Source: Litoditis marina (taxonomy: Eukaryota; Nematoda; Chromadorea; Rhabditida; Rhabditidae). From it: a stretch of 64,000 nt of DNA. The notes under the pieces were generated by a model, which was not told the origin of the DNA, did no database searches, and saw nothing but the letters and a program-made list of their open reading frames with translations. The translations under genes and the position numbers were made by a program. The stretch is from the NCBI GenBank assembly GCA_964036275.1, contig OZ038439.1, forward strand, positions 9,422,669-9,486,668, in the 5' to 3' direction. Positions 15,701 through 35,179 of the stretch are shown piece after piece (within the stretch, counting starts at the first letter, position 1; the number at the start of each line of letters is the position of its first letter).

Positions 15701-18700
15701 AAACTCACGGATACCAAAGTTCGCTACAATAATCAAAATTGGCCGGAATCGGTTCCATTAGATCGAAAATAATATTTAATCACCATAAATGACCGAATCG
15801 TTGGATGAACTCAACTTATGATCGAGTTACAGGTATATCGTTGCGCAACGATAAACGTGAAAACTCACGGATACCAAATTTCGCTAGAATAATCAAAATT
15901 GGCCGGAATCGGTTCCATTAGACCGAAAATAATATTTAATCACCATAAATGACCGAATCGTTGGATGAACTCAACTTTTGTTCGAGTTACAGGTATATGG
16001 TTGCGCAACGATAAACGTGAAAACTCACGGATACCAAACTTCGCTACAATAATCAAAATTGGCCGGAATCGGTTCCAATAGATCGGAAATAATATTTAAT
16101 CACCATAAATGACCGAATCATTGGATGAATTCAACTCATGATCGAGTTACAGGTATATCGTTGCGCAAAGATAAACGTGAAAACTCACGTATACCAAAGT
16201 TCGCTACAATAATCAAAATTGGCCGGAATCGGTTCCAATAGATCGGAAATAATATTTATCACCATAAATGACCGAATCGTTGGATGAACTCAACTTATGA
16301 TCGAGTTACAGGTATATCGTTGCGCAACGATAAACGTGAAAACTCACGGATACCAAACTTCGCTACAATAATCAAAATTGGCCGGAATCGGTTCCAATAG
16401 ATCGGAAATAATATTTAATCACCATAAATGACCGAATCATTGGATGAATTCAACTCATGATCGAGTTACAGGTATATCGTTGCGCAACGATAAACGTGAA
16501 AACTCACGGATACCAAAGTTCGCTAGAATCATAAAAATTGGCCGGAATCGGTTCCATTAGATCGGAAATAATATTTATCACCATAAATGACCGAATCATT
16601 GGATGAACTCAACTTATGATCGAGTTACAGGTATATCGTTGCGCAACGATAAACGTGAAAACTCACGGATACCAAACTTCGCTACAATAATCAAAATTGG
16701 CCGGAATCGGTTCCATTAGATCGGAAATAATATTTAATCACCATAAATGACCGAATCATTGGATGAATTCAACTCATGATCGAGTTACAGGTATATCGTT
16801 GCGCAACGATAAACGTGAAAACTCACGTATACCAAAGTTCGCTACAATAATCAAAATTGGCCGGAATCGGTTCTATTAGATCGGAAATAATATTTATCAC
16901 CATAAATGACCGAATCGTTGGATGAACTCAACTTATGATCGAGTTACAGGTATATCGTTGCGCAACGATAAACGTGAAAACTCACGGATACCAAACTTCG
17001 CTACAATAATCAAAATTGGCCGGAATCGGTTATATTAGATCGGAAATAATATTTATCACCATAAATGACCGAATCGTTGGATGAACTCAACTTATGATCG
17101 AGTTACAGGTATATCGTTGCGCAACGATAAACGTGAAAACTCACGGATACCAAACTTCGCTACAATAATCAAAATTGGCCGGAATCGGTTCCATTAGATC
17201 GGAAATAATATTTATCACCATAAATGACCGAATCGTTGGATGAACTCAACTTATGATCGAGTTACAGGTATATCGTTGCGCAACGATAAACGTGAAAACT
17301 CACGGATACCAAACTTCGCTACAATAATCAAAATTGGCCGGAATCGGTTCCATTAGATCGAAAATAATATTTATCACCATAAATGACCGAATCGTTGGAT
17401 GAACTCAACTTATGATCGAGTTACAGGTATATCGTTGCGCAACGATAAACGTGAAAACTCACGGATACCAAACTTCGCTACAATAATCAAAATTGGCCGG
17501 AATCGGTTCCATTAGATCGGAAATAATATTTAATCACCATAAATGACCGAATCATTGGATGAATTCAACTCATGATCGAGTTACAGGTATATCGTTGCGC
17601 AACGATAAACGTGAAAACTCACGTATACCAAAGTTCGCTACAATAATCAAAATTGGCCGGAATCGGTTCTATTAGATCGGAAATAATATTTATCACCATA
17701 AATGACCGAATCGTTGGATGAACTCAACTTATGATCGAGTTACAGGTATATCGTTGCGCAACGATAAACGTGAAAACTCACGGATACCAAACTTCGCTAC
17801 AATAATCAAAATTGGCCGGAATCGGTTATATTAGATCGGAAATAATATTTATCACCATAAATGACCGAATCGTTGGATGAACTCAACTTATGATCGAGTT
17901 ACAGGTATATCGTTGCGCAACGATAAACGTGAAAACTCACGGATACCAAACTTCGCTACAATAATCAAAATTGGCCGGAATCGGTTCCATTAGATCGGAA
18001 ATAATATTTATCACCATAAATGACCGAATCGTTGGATGAACTCAACTTATGATCGAGTTACAGGTATATCGTTGCGCAACGATAAACGTGAAAACTCACG
18101 GATACCAAACTTCGCTACAATAATCAAAATTGGCCGGAATCGGTTCCATTAGATCGGAAATAATATTTATCACCATAAATGACCGAATCGTTGGATGAAC
18201 TCAACTTTTGTTCGAGTTACAGGTATATCGTTGCGCAACGATAAACGTGAAAACTCACGTATACCAAAGTTCGCTACAATAATCAAAATTGGCCGGAATC
18301 GGTTCCATTAGATCGAAAATAATATTTATCACCATAAATGACCGAATCGTTGGATGAACTCAACTTATGATCGAGTTACAGGTATATCGTTGCGCAACGA
18401 TAAACGTGAAAACTCACGGATACCAAACTTCGCTACAATAATCAAAATTGGCCGGAATCGGTTCCATTAGATCGGAAATAATATTTATCACCATAAATGA
18501 CCGAATCGTTGGATGAACTCAACTTTTGTTCGAGTTACAGGTATATCGTTGCGCAACGATAAACGTGAAAACTCACGGATACCAAAGTTCGCTAGAATCA
18601 TAAAAATTGGCCGGAATCGGTTCCATTAGATCGGAAATAATATTTTATCACCATAAATTACCGAATCATTGGATGAACTCAACTTATGATCGAGTTACAG

Positions 18701-19989
18701 GTATATCGTTGCGCAACGATAAACGTGAAAACTCACGGATACCAAACTTCGCTACAATAATCAAAATTGGCCGGAATCGGTTCCATTAGATCGGAAATAA
18801 TATTTATCACCATAAATGACCGAATCGTTGGATGAACTCAACTTATGATCGAGTTACAGGTATATCGTTGCGCAACGATAAACGTGAAAACTCACGGATA
18901 CCAAACTTCGCTACAATAATCAAAATTGGCCGGAATCGGTTCCATTAGATCGAAAATAATATTTATCACCATAAATGACCGAATCGTTGGATGAACTCAA
19001 CTTATGATCGAGTTACAGGTATATCGTTGCGCAACGATAAACGTGAAAACTCACGGATACCAAACTTCGCTACAATAATCAAAATTGGCCGGAATCGGTT
19101 CCATTAGATCGGAAATAATATTTATTCACCATAAATTACCGAATCATTGGATGAACTCAACTTATGATCGAGTTACAGGTATATCGTTGCGCAACGATAA
19201 ACGTGAAAACTCACGGATACCAAACTTCGCTACAATAATCAAAATTGGCCGGAATCGGTTCCATTAGATCGGAAATAATATTTATCACCATAAATGACCG
19301 AATCGTTGGATGAACTCAACTCATGATCGAGTTACAGGTATATCGTTGCGCAACGATAAACGTGAAAACTCACGTATACCAAAGTTCGCTACAACAATCA
19401 AAATTGGCCGGAATCGGTTCCATTAGATCGAAAATAATATTTAATCACCATAAATGACCGAATCGTTGGATGAACTCAACTCATGATCGAGTTACAGGTA
19501 TATCGTTGCGCAACGATAAACGTGAAAACTCACGTATACCAAAGTTCGCTACAACAATCAAAATTGGCCGGAATCGGTTCCATTAGATCGGAAATAATAT
19601 TTAATCACCATAAATGACCGAATCGTTGGATGAACTCAACTCATGATCGAGTTACAGGTATATCGTTGCGCAACGATAAACGTGAAAACTCACGTATACC
19701 AAAGTTCGCTACAACAATCAAAATTGGCCGGAACCGGTTCCATTAGATCGGAAATAATATTTATCACCATAAATGACCGAATCGTTGGATGAACTCAACT
19801 TATGATCGAGTTACAGGTATATCGTTGCGCAACGATAAACGTGAAAACTCACGGATACCAAATTTCGCTGGAATAATCAAAATTGGCCGGAATCGGTTCC
19901 ATTAGATCGAAAATAATATTTTATCACCATAAATGACCGAATCATTGGATGAACTCAACTTATGATCGAGTTACAGGTATATCGTTGCG

Positions 19990-22900
19990 CAACGATAATT
20001 GTGAAAACTCACGTATACCAAATTTCGCTGGAATAATCAAAATTGGCCGGAATCGGTTCCATTAGATCGAAAATAATAATTTATCACCATAAATGACCGA
20101 ATCATTGGATGAACTGAACTTATGATCGAGTTACAGGTATATCGTTGCGCAACGATAAACGTGAAAACTCACGGATACCAAATTTCGCTAGAATAATCAA
20201 AATTGGCCGGAATCGGTTCCATTAGATCGAAAATAATATTTTATCACCATAAATGACCGAATCATTGGATGAACTCAACTTATGATCGAGTTACAGGTAT
20301 ATCGTTGCGCAACGATAAACGTGAAAACTCACGGATACCAAATTTCGCTGGAATAATCAAAATTGGCCGGAATCGGTTCCATTAGATCGAAAATAATATT
20401 TAATCACCATAAATGACCGAATCGTTGGATGAACTCAACTCATGATCGAGTTACAGGTATATCGTTGCGCAACGATAAACGTGAAAACTCACGTATACCA
20501 AAGTTCGCTACAACAATCAAAATTGGCCGGAACCGGTTCCATTAGATCGAAAATAATATTTTATCACCATAAATTACCGAATCATTGGATGAACTCAACT
20601 TATGATCGAGTTACAGGTATATCGTTGCGCAACGATAAACGTGAAAACTCACGGATACCAAACTTCGCTACAATAATCAAAATTGGCCGGAATCGGTTCT
20701 ATTAGATCGGAAATAATATTTAATCATCATAAATGACCGAATCATTGGATGAACTCAACTTATGATCGAGTTACAGGTATATCGTTGCGCAACGATAAAC
20801 GTGAAAACTCACGGATACCAAATTTCGCTGGAATAATCAAAATTGGCCGGAATCGGTTCCATTAGATCGAAAATAATATTTTATCACCATAAATGACCGA
20901 ATCATTGGATGAACTCAACTTATGATCGAGTTACAGGTATATCGTTGCGCAACGATAATTGTGAAAACTCACGTATACCAAATTTCGCTGGAATAATCAA
21001 AATTGGCCGGAATCGGTTCCATTAGATCGAAAATAATATTTTATCACCATAAATGACCGAATCATTGGATGAACTGAACTTATGATCGAGTTACAGGTAT
21101 ATCGTTGCGCAACGATAAACGTGAAAACTCACGTATACCAAAGTTCGCTACAATAATCAAAATTGGCCGGAATCGGTTCCATTAGATCGAAAATAATATT
21201 TTATCACCATAAATGACCGAATCATTGGATGAACTCAACTTATGATCGAGTTACAGGTATATCGTTGCGCAACGATAAACGTGAAAACTCACGTATACCA
21301 AAGTTCGCTACAATAATCAAAATTGGCCGGAATCGGTTCTATTAGATCGGAAATAATATTTAATCACCATAAATGACCGAATCATTGGATGAATTCAACT
21401 CATGATCGAGTTACAGGTATATCGTTGCGCAACGATAAACGTGAAAACTCACGTATACCAAAGTTCGCTAGAATAATCAAAATTGGCCGGAATCGGTTCC
21501 ATTAGATCGAAAATAATATTTTATCACCATAAATGACCGAATCATTGGATGAACTCAACTTATGATCGAGTTACAGGTATATCGTTGCGCAACGATAATT
21601 GTGAAAACTCACGTATACCAAATTTCGCTGGAATAATCAAAATTGGCCGGAATCGGTTCCATTAGATCGAAAATAATATTTTATCACCATAAATGACCGA
21701 ATCATTGGATGAACTGAACTTATGATCGAGTTACAGGTATATCGTTGCGCAACGATAAACGTGAAAACTCACGTATACCAAAGTTCGCTAGAATAATCAA
21801 AATTGGCCGGAATCGGTTCCATTAGATCGAAAATAATATTTTATCACCATAAATGACCGAATCATTGGATGAACTCAACTTATGATCGAGTTACAGGTAT
21901 ATCGTTGCGCAACGATAAACGTGAAAACTCACGTATACCAAAGTTCGCTACAATAATCAAAATTGGCCGGAATCGGTTCTATTAGATCGGAAATAATATT
22001 TAATCACCATAAATGACCGAATCATTGGATGAATTCAACTCATGATCGAGTTACAGGTATATCGTTGCGCAACGATAAACGTGAAAACTCACGTATACCA
22101 AAGTTCGCTAGAATAATCAAAATTGGCCGGAATCGGTTCTATTAGATCGAAAATAATATTTTATCACCATAAATGACCGAATCATTGGATGAACTCAACT
22201 TATGATCGAGTTACAGGTATATCGTTGCGCAACGATAATTGTGAAAACTCACGTATACCAAATTTCGCTGGAATAATCAAAATTGGCCGGAATCGGTTCC
22301 ATTAGATCGAAAATAATATTTTATCACCATAAATGACCGAATCATTGGATGAACTGAACTTATGATCGAGTTACAGGTATATCGTTGCGCAACGATAATT
22401 GTGAAAACTCACGTATACCAAATTTCGCTGGAATAATCAAAATTGGCCGGAATCGGTTCCATTAGATCGAAAATAATATTTTATCACCATAAATGACCGA
22501 ATCATTGGATGAACTGAACTTATGATCGAGTTACAGGTATATCGTTGCGCAACGATAAACGTGAAAACTCACGTATACCAAAGTTCGCTACAATAATCAA
22601 AATTGGCCGGAATCGGTTCCATTAGATCGAAAATAATATTTTATCACCATAAATGACCGAATCATTGGATGAACTCAACTTATGATCGAGTTACAGGTAT
22701 ATCGTTGCGCAACGATAAACGTGAAAACTCACGTATACCAAAGTTCGCTACAATAATCAAAATTGGCCGGAATCGGTTCTATTAGATCGGAAATAATATT
22801 TAATCACCATAAATGACCGAATCATTGGATGAATTCAACTCATGATCGAGTTACAGGTATATCGTTGCGCAACGATAAACGTGAAAACTCACGTATACCA

Positions 22901-24480
22901 AAGTTCGCTAGAATAATCAAAATTGGCCGGAATCGGTTCCATTAGATCGAAAATAATATTTTATCACCATAAATGACCGAATCATTGGATGAACTCAACT
23001 TATGATCGAGTTACAGGTATATCGTTGCGCAACGATAATTGTGAAAACTCACGTATACCAAATTTCGCTGGAATAATCAAAATTGGCCGGAATCGGTTCC
23101 ATTAGATCGAAAATAATATTTTATCACCATAAATGACCGAATCATTGGATGAACTGAACTTATGATCGAGTTACAGGTATATCGTTGCGCAACGATAAAC
23201 GTGAAAACTCACGTATACCAAAGTTCGCTACAATAATCAAAATTGGCCGGAATCGGTTCCATTAGATCGAAAATAATATTTTATCACCATAAATGACCGA
23301 ATCATTGGATGAACTCAACTTATGATCGAGTTACAGGTATATCGTTGCGCAACGATAAACGTGAAAACTCACGTATACCAAAGTTCGCTACAATAATCAA
23401 AATTGGCCGGAATCGGTTCTATTAGATCGGAAATAATATTTAATCACCATAAATGACCGAATCATTGGATGAATTCAACTCATGATCGAGTTACAGGTAT
23501 ATCGTTGCGCAACGATAAACGTGAAAACTCACGTATACCAAAGTTCGCTACAATAATCAAAATTGGCCGGAATCGGTTCCATTAGATCGAAAATAATATT
23601 TTATCACCATAAATGACCGAATCATTGGATGAACTGAACTTATGATCGAGTTACAGGTATATCGTTGCGCAACGATAAACGTGAAAACTCACGTATACCA
23701 AAGTTCGCTACAATAATCAAAATTGGCCGGAATCGGTTCCATTAGATCGAAAATAATATTTTATCACCATAAATGACCGAATCATTGGATGAACTCAACT
23801 TATGATCGAGTTACAGGTATATCGTTGCGCAACGATAAACGTGAAAACTCACGTATACCAAAGTTCGCTAGAATAATCAAAATTGGCCGGAATCGGTTCC
23901 ATTAGATCGGAAATAATATTTAATCACCATAAATGACCGAATCATTGGATGAATTCAACTCATGATCGAGTTACAGGTATGTCGTTGCGCAACGATAAAC
24001 GTGAAAACTCACGGATACCAAATTTCGCTAGAATAATCAAAATTGGCCGGAATCGGTTCCATTAGATCGGAAATAAGATTTATTCACCATAAATGACCGA
24101 ATCATTGGATGAACTCAACTTATGATCGAGTTACAGGTATGTCGTTGCGCAACGATAAACGTGAAAACTCACGGATACCAAATTTCGCTAGAACAATCAA
24201 AATTGGCCGGAATCGGTTCCATTAGATCGGAAATAATATTTTATCACCATAAATGACCGAATCATTGGATGAACTCAACTTATGATCGAGTTACAGGTAT
24301 ATCGTTGCGCAACGATAAACGTGAAAACTCACGGATACCAAATTTCGCTGGAATAATCAAAATTGGCCGGAATCGGTTCCATTAGATCGAAAATAATATT
24401 TTATCACCATAAATGACCGAATCATTGGATGAACTCAACTTATGATCGAGTTACAGGTATATCGTTGCGCAACGATAATT
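19990..24480. repeat. Higher-order sub-array with 640-bp (4-monomer) period
   Basis: A diagnostic variant (ATAATTG instead of ATAAACG just after the palindrome) occurs at 19,991, 20,951, 21,591, 22,231, 22,391, 23,031 and 24,471. The spacings are 960, 640, 640, 160, 640 and 1,440 bp, so four- and six-monomer units were copied as blocks. A comparable 798-bp (5-monomer) shift links monomers at 4,406 and 5,204 and the GGTTATATT variant at 17,030 and 17,828. Confidence 0.8.
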
Positions 24481-26835
24481 GTGAAAACTCACGTATACCA
24501 AATTTCGCTGGAATAATCAAAATTGGCCGGAATCGGTTCCATTAGATCGAAAATAATATTTTATCACCATAAATGACCGAATCATTGGATGAACTGAACT
24601 TATGATCGAGTTACAGGTATATCGTTGCGCAACGATAAACGTGAAAACTCACGGATACCAAATTTCGCTAGAATAATCAAAATTGGCCGGAACCGGTTCC
24701 ATTAGATCGAAAATAATATTTTATCACCATAAATGACCGAATCATTGGATGAACTCAACTTATGATCGAGTTACAGGTATGTCGTTGCGCAACGATAAAC
24801 GTGAAAACTCACGGATACCAAATTTCGCTAGAACAATCAAAATTGGCCGGAATCGGTTCCATTAGATCGGAAATAAGATTTATTCACCATAAATGACCGA
24901 ATCATTGGATGAACTCAACTTATGATCGAGTTACAGGTATGTCGTTGCGCAACGATAAACGTGAAAACTCACGGATACCAAATTTCGCTAGAATAATCAA
25001 AATTGGCCGGAATCGGTTCCATTAGATCGGAAATAAGATTTATTCACCATAAATGACCGAATCATTGGATGAACTCAACTTATGATCGAGTTACAGGTAT
25101 GTCGTTGCGCAACGATAAACGTGAAAACTCACGGATACCAAATTTCGCTAGAACAATCAAAATTGGCCGGAATCGGTTCCAATAGATCGGAAATAATATT
25201 TTATCACCATAAATGACCGAATCATTGGATGAACTCAACTTATGATCGAGTTACAGGTATATCGTTGCGCAACGATAAACGTGAAAACTCTCGGCTACCA
25301 AATTTCGTTAGAATAATCAGAATTGGCCGGAATCGGTTTTATAAGATCGGAAATAATATTTTATCACCATAAATGATCGAATCATTGCATAAACTTAACT
25401 TTTGTTCCAGTTACAGGCATATCGTTGCGCAACGATAAACGTGAAAACTCACGGATACCAAATTTCGCTAGAATAATTAAAATTGGCCGGAATCGGTTCC
25501 ATTAGATCGGAAATAATATTTTATCACCATAAATGACCGAATCATTGGATGAACTCAACTTATGATCGAGTTACAGGTATATCGTTGCGCAACGATAAAC
25601 GTGAAAACTCTCGGCTACCAAATTTCGCTAGAATAATTAAAATTGGCCGGAATCGGTTCTATTAGATCGGAATTAATATTTTATCACCATGAATGACCGA
25701 ATAATTGGATGAACTCAACTTTTGTTCGAGTTACAGGTATATCGTTGCGCAACGATAAACGTGAAAACTCACGGATACCAAATTTCGCTAGAATAATCAA
25801 AATTGGCCGGAATCGGTTCTATTAGATCGGAATTGATATTTTATCACCATAAATGACCGAATCATTGGATGAACTCAACTTTTGTTCGAGTTACAGGTAT
25901 ATCGTTGCGCAACGATAAACGTGAAAACTCTCGGCTACCAAATTTCGCTAGAATAATTAAAATTGGCCGGAATCGGTTCTATTAGATCGGAATTAATATT
26001 TTATCACCATGAATGACCGAATCATTGGATGAACTCAACTTTTGTTCGAGTTACAGGTATATCGTTGCGCAACGATAAACGTGAAAACTCACGGATACCA
26101 AATTTCGCTAGAATAATCAAAATTGGCCGGAATCGGTTCTATTAGATCGGAATTGATATTTTATCACCATAAATGACCGAATCATTGGATGAACTCAACT
26201 TTTGTTCCAGTTACAGGCATATCGTTGCGCAACGATAAACGTGAAAACTCACGGATACCAAATTTCGCTAGAATAATTAAAATTGGCCGGAATCGGTTCC
26301 ATTAGATCGGAAATAATATTTTATCACCATAAATGACCGAATCATTGGATGAACTCAACTTTTGTCCGAGTTACAGGCATATCGTTGCGCAACGATAAAC
26401 GTGAAAACTCACGGATACCAAATTCCGCTAGAATCGTCAAAATTGGCCGGAATCGGTTCCATTAGATCGGAAATAATATTTTATCACCATAAATGATCGA
26501 ATCATTGGATAAACTCAATTTATGATCGAGTTACAGGCATATCGTTGCGCAACGATAAACGTGAAAACTCACGTATACCAAATTCCGCTAGAATCGTCAA
26601 AATTGGCCGGAATCGGTTCCATTGGATCGGAAATAATATTTTATCACCATAAATGATCGAATCATTGGATAAACTCAATTTATGATCGAGTTACAGGCAT
26701 ATCGTTGCGCAACGATAAACGTGAAAACTCACGGATACCAAATTTCGCTACAATGATCAAAATTGGCCGGAATCGGTTCCATTGGATCGGAAATAATATT
26801 TTATCACCATAAATGACCAAATCATTCGATAAACG

Positions 26836-26978
26836 TGACCAATGTTGTCGAATTTGAAAACAAACCACGAAGTTTTACAGAATAAAGAATACAATCAATG
26901 TTGTAACAGACCACATGAACACATTGACATTTTTTCATTTCATTCGATTTATCTTCAATACTTTCAACACATGAATTT
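26836..26978 (-). other. Spacer between the satellite and the P450 stop codon (3' UTR)
   Basis: About 145 bases of AT-rich unique DNA separate the last satellite monomer from the P450 stop codon. On the minus strand this must hold the 3' UTR. No AATAAA is seen on that strand; weaker variants (GATAAA, AATGAA) occur around 26,930-26,950. If those are not used, the transcript would end inside the satellite. Confidence 0.6.
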
Positions 26979-32282
<5,304 letters not shown>

Positions 32283-32286
32283 CGAG

Positions 32287-32288
32287 CT
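32287..32288 (-). promoter_or_regulatory. Acceptor AG just upstream of the P450 start
   Basis: The gene strand reads TATTATTACAG followed by CTCG and the ATG. No upstream coding exon is needed, so this fits a spliced-leader acceptor or the end of a 5' UTR intron. Confidence 0.5.
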
Positions 32289-33430
32289 GTAATAATAGGA
32301 CCTGACTAACAACAAAAACTCATCCTTCTTTCCTACAAATAAAGTGTAAATTTTACCATAAAAGCGTAATATTCTTCGACCGGAGAAACCCTTTGTTGAA
32401 GGAGAAAGAAGAAATATCACTTTCACAATTCTTCAAACGACCAGCTTTAGTCTTTAGAATCTTCGTATCGGTTCAATCTCGTACAGGCCAAAATGCACGA
32501 GTTTCGACCAAAAAATAACGGTGACAAGCTACAAACCCGACATGGTGCAACATAGAGATTTAACGGCGAAACGATGCAAACAAAATTTAACCTATAAATT
32601 TTAATTAATATAAGAAAAATTTTCTTTTCTTTCTAGATTACTGTTAACTTAATTATAACTTTTTAAACATATTAGTCCATTAACTAATACTCTATTAACA
32701 CAATAACATTTACATTTTGTTTTTCTAATACACCGTGTAGGGTGTAGACCTGAGTTGAGAAAAGCGAACACTGTGGATTAATGTCATTGTAGCGAACGTA
32801 TGTTCTTTATTCGAAATTGCTAGAACATATTTTTTTAACTTTTATTTTATATGTCCACTTTTATGTGAACTTGGGAAAACTTTACAAGTAAAGTCAACGT
32901 GTTAGAAATGTAGAAACACAATTGAATGTTAATGAAATATGTAGTGAATCTTATCTACGTTAAACTCCTAGACCAAATATGTGATTTAACAACTTCTTTT
33001 TGAGTGGCTTGAAACTGCAGTTTAGTTGTCTTGTCTGGTGATAAGGCTGTTTTTAGAGTTAGATCGTACTTCTATTCAAGGTGGTCCTAAGATAAAGAGA
33101 ACAATGGGAGGTTGTACAGAAAAACTGATTAGACAAAATCTATCAAAGATCAGTTCCCTTAAATGAGATCGGAAACCCACTTGAACATACGTTCTGACTC
33201 GAGGTCACCTCATCACTACAGAAATAGATTTCAGAGTATACGGAATCTTTCACATAATGTTTTTCACGTAAAAAGTCAAAATTGCAATCGCTATCCGCCA
33301 CGCAGCTCGTTTGTTTAAAAGTTGATTTTCGCTTGTCTTCACGCGTTCACTTCTTCTCAATTGAAGCATGAATGCTGTGCTCTGTTTCGTTTGTAGTCAT
33401 CAAGTTCTGCTGTATATGCAGATCTAACCG

Positions 33431-33566
33431 TTATAATTATAATTTCGTTATAATTATCTTAGATAGAGTTATAATTAGATCGTCGAAGTTATAATTATAA
33501 CTTCGTTATAATTATCTTAGATAGAGTTATAATTAGATCGTCGAAGTTATAATTATAATTTCGAAG
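33431..33566. repeat. 58-bp tandem repeat rich in TTATAATTATAA
   Basis: About 2.3 copies of a 58-bp unit containing TTATAATTATAA palindromes and AGATCGTCGAAG. It is near-identical between copies, so recent. Confidence 0.85.
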
Positions 33567-34283
33567 GTAGCCCAGAACGTGAGAGTGCAAACGAACGAAC
33601 AGAGTGTATGAGTAATCAATATTTATGATCAATGTATGAATGCTTTGCATATTTACTTCTCTACCACGTGCACGTTATGAGCAGTAAAAATGCCACCAAA
33701 ATCAAAACCATATATGGCACTTGAACTCTTTTGAAACTTCATCCTGGTAGTTTTGGCTGAGATCATACGAAATACAGTTGAACAATCTTTAACTAATCGA
33801 TAGCATACGCTTATATCGAGTTCAAATTTGTCACGACAATTATATTTGTTCTACGACATATAATAGTTGTAGTTTGAACTCGATACACGCCATAATTCAC
33901 GAATTGTGACCGAAACCAACAGAACCATATTACCTAATTATCGGAATAATGAGATACACCGTATTAGCTCTTCCGAAAGAACGAACCCGATAGTTATCGT
34001 TCCGTAATTTAGGAGGAACTACTCTGCGAGACCTTCGAGATATATCTTGAAACATACACGCTGGTCTCTGTGTATGTGTAGTTTGCTAGCGCGACTGCTC
34101 GCGAATTTCACAAAAGATAATATTCAAAAAAGCACGTTTTCATATTTTGAATTTGATGAATTTGATGATCCATGAATTTGAAGATAGCATGTGTTTCTCG
34201 TACAACATATGAGTTGGAGCTTGTTTAGCGATCAACCGAATAGTCGCTGTAATTTCATCTCGGTACACACCATACTTTTTTCC

Positions 34284-34517
34284 TTAAAGATGGTCTGACA
34301 GGAACCAAATCTCGTGCCTTGCGCTCCACGGTTAAGTCATTCGCTCCATCGCGAATGCGCCCCAAAAACGAAGTGTTCGCATCTCCGCTAATGAATTGTG
34401 ATTAAATGATACAGAGTACATCAAAACATTAGTTTTTGTAGCGCATTTGCATTGTAGCGACGGAATTAACCGTGGAGCGCGAGGCACGAGATTTGGTTCC
34501 TGTCAGACCACCTTTAA
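34284..34517. mobile_element. TTAA-flanked palindromic MITE (234 bp)
   Basis: TTAA at both ends encloses 48-bp inverted arms (34,288-34,335 and 34,466-34,513) starting AGRTGGTCTGACAGG, with only two or three mismatches. The centre is about 130 bp and non-coding. TTAA duplications are typical of piggyBac-type mobilisation and of the palindromic TTAA elements known in nematodes. Confidence 0.85.
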
Positions 34518-35179
34518 TAAAAACGGTAACTCAACCATGCGATAAAACTACAAACACAGCGGTATAAGGCACCATACACCGTATAGGCGATTCAATTGGG
34601 AGAACTTTACAGGGAAAAAACATTCAAATATCAAGAATCATGTACGAAATTGTTTGAAAACAAGGAAACAGCTGACCAATCGTTGTGGAATGAAAGCTTC
34701 CACTAAAAGATAAGCGCCCATTTCTGAGTTGTTTGACGTTATCAGCTAATAATATTGACTTTATTATTGTGTAGTATAGTTCCAATAGAAAATATTGTAT
34801 TTGATGTTCGAAAATCATATCACATGTTTTCGATGTTAATGTGTATACCAATTTATGTGAATGTAAGGTATAAAACAAATTGAAAACTTCATTACACACA
34901 ATTAACAGAATGAAAGTAACAAGAACATAAATACTCGTATGACATTTGGATACCTCGTTAGAAGAAACATAAAACAGAGTTAAAAAGTAAAGCACCCTCA
35001 AAAAAACATTTCGTGAACAACCAAAGCAATTGCAAATTCCATCCGTTGTACAAATTTGAAAACATCTACTAATACAATACTCATAACAGCCATTTGATTG
35101 TGTAACTTTTGGTCGAAATTCGATAACTAGGGCACGTGAAGAGATCAAACTACAGGAAATTCCGGTAACCTTCTATAGG

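Larger units (their letters stand above)
1..26835. repeat. Satellite array, 159-160 bp monomer, about 168 copies
   Basis: Head-to-tail tandem repeat filling the first 26.8 kb and continuing off the left edge. Monomers are 160 bp near both ends and often 159 bp in the middle, where one T is lost from a T-run before ATCACC. Neighbouring monomers differ at a few recurrent positions only. Each monomer contains the perfect palindrome ATCGTTGCGCAACGAT, followed closely by a short hairpin (CGTGA-AAAC-TCACG). Copies in the last 1.5 kb (25,270-26,835) are the most diverged, and the final one is truncated. Because 160 is not a multiple of three, long spurious reading frames appear wherever TTG/ATG variants remove stops; they are not genes. 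No transposon, unique spacer or gene interrupts the array. Centromeric or heterochromatic location is an inference. Confidence 0.98.
32283..35179. other. Intergenic region between P450 and acid phosphatase genes
   Basis: AT-rich DNA with no convincing coding exon. It holds a 58-bp tandem repeat (33,431-33,566), a TTAA-flanked palindromic element (34,284-34,517), copies of the GTAGTTTGA word (about 33,870, 34,547, 35,141) and, on the minus strand, an AATAAA at 34,760-34,765 that could end the phosphatase transcript about 415 bases after its stop. An open minus-strand frame at 34,624-35,148 is discussed under rejected items. Confidence 0.7.

Noticed and set aside
2492..20705. Many 60-87 codon open frames inside the satellite, all with the same peptide
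   Set aside because: They are produced by the repeat itself: a 160-bp monomer shifts frame each unit, and the frames open only where TTG and stop variants coincide. No independent start context or codon pattern supports them.
1..26835. CRISPR array
   Set aside because: The repeats are contiguous 160-bp monomers without unique spacers, in a eukaryotic genome.
34624..35148. 174-codon minus-strand frame with a Cys-rich start, just downstream of the phosphatase
   Set aside because: AT-rich DNA gives hydrophobic chance frames. There is no acceptor at its start and no family resemblance, and it overlaps the likely phosphatase 3' UTR.
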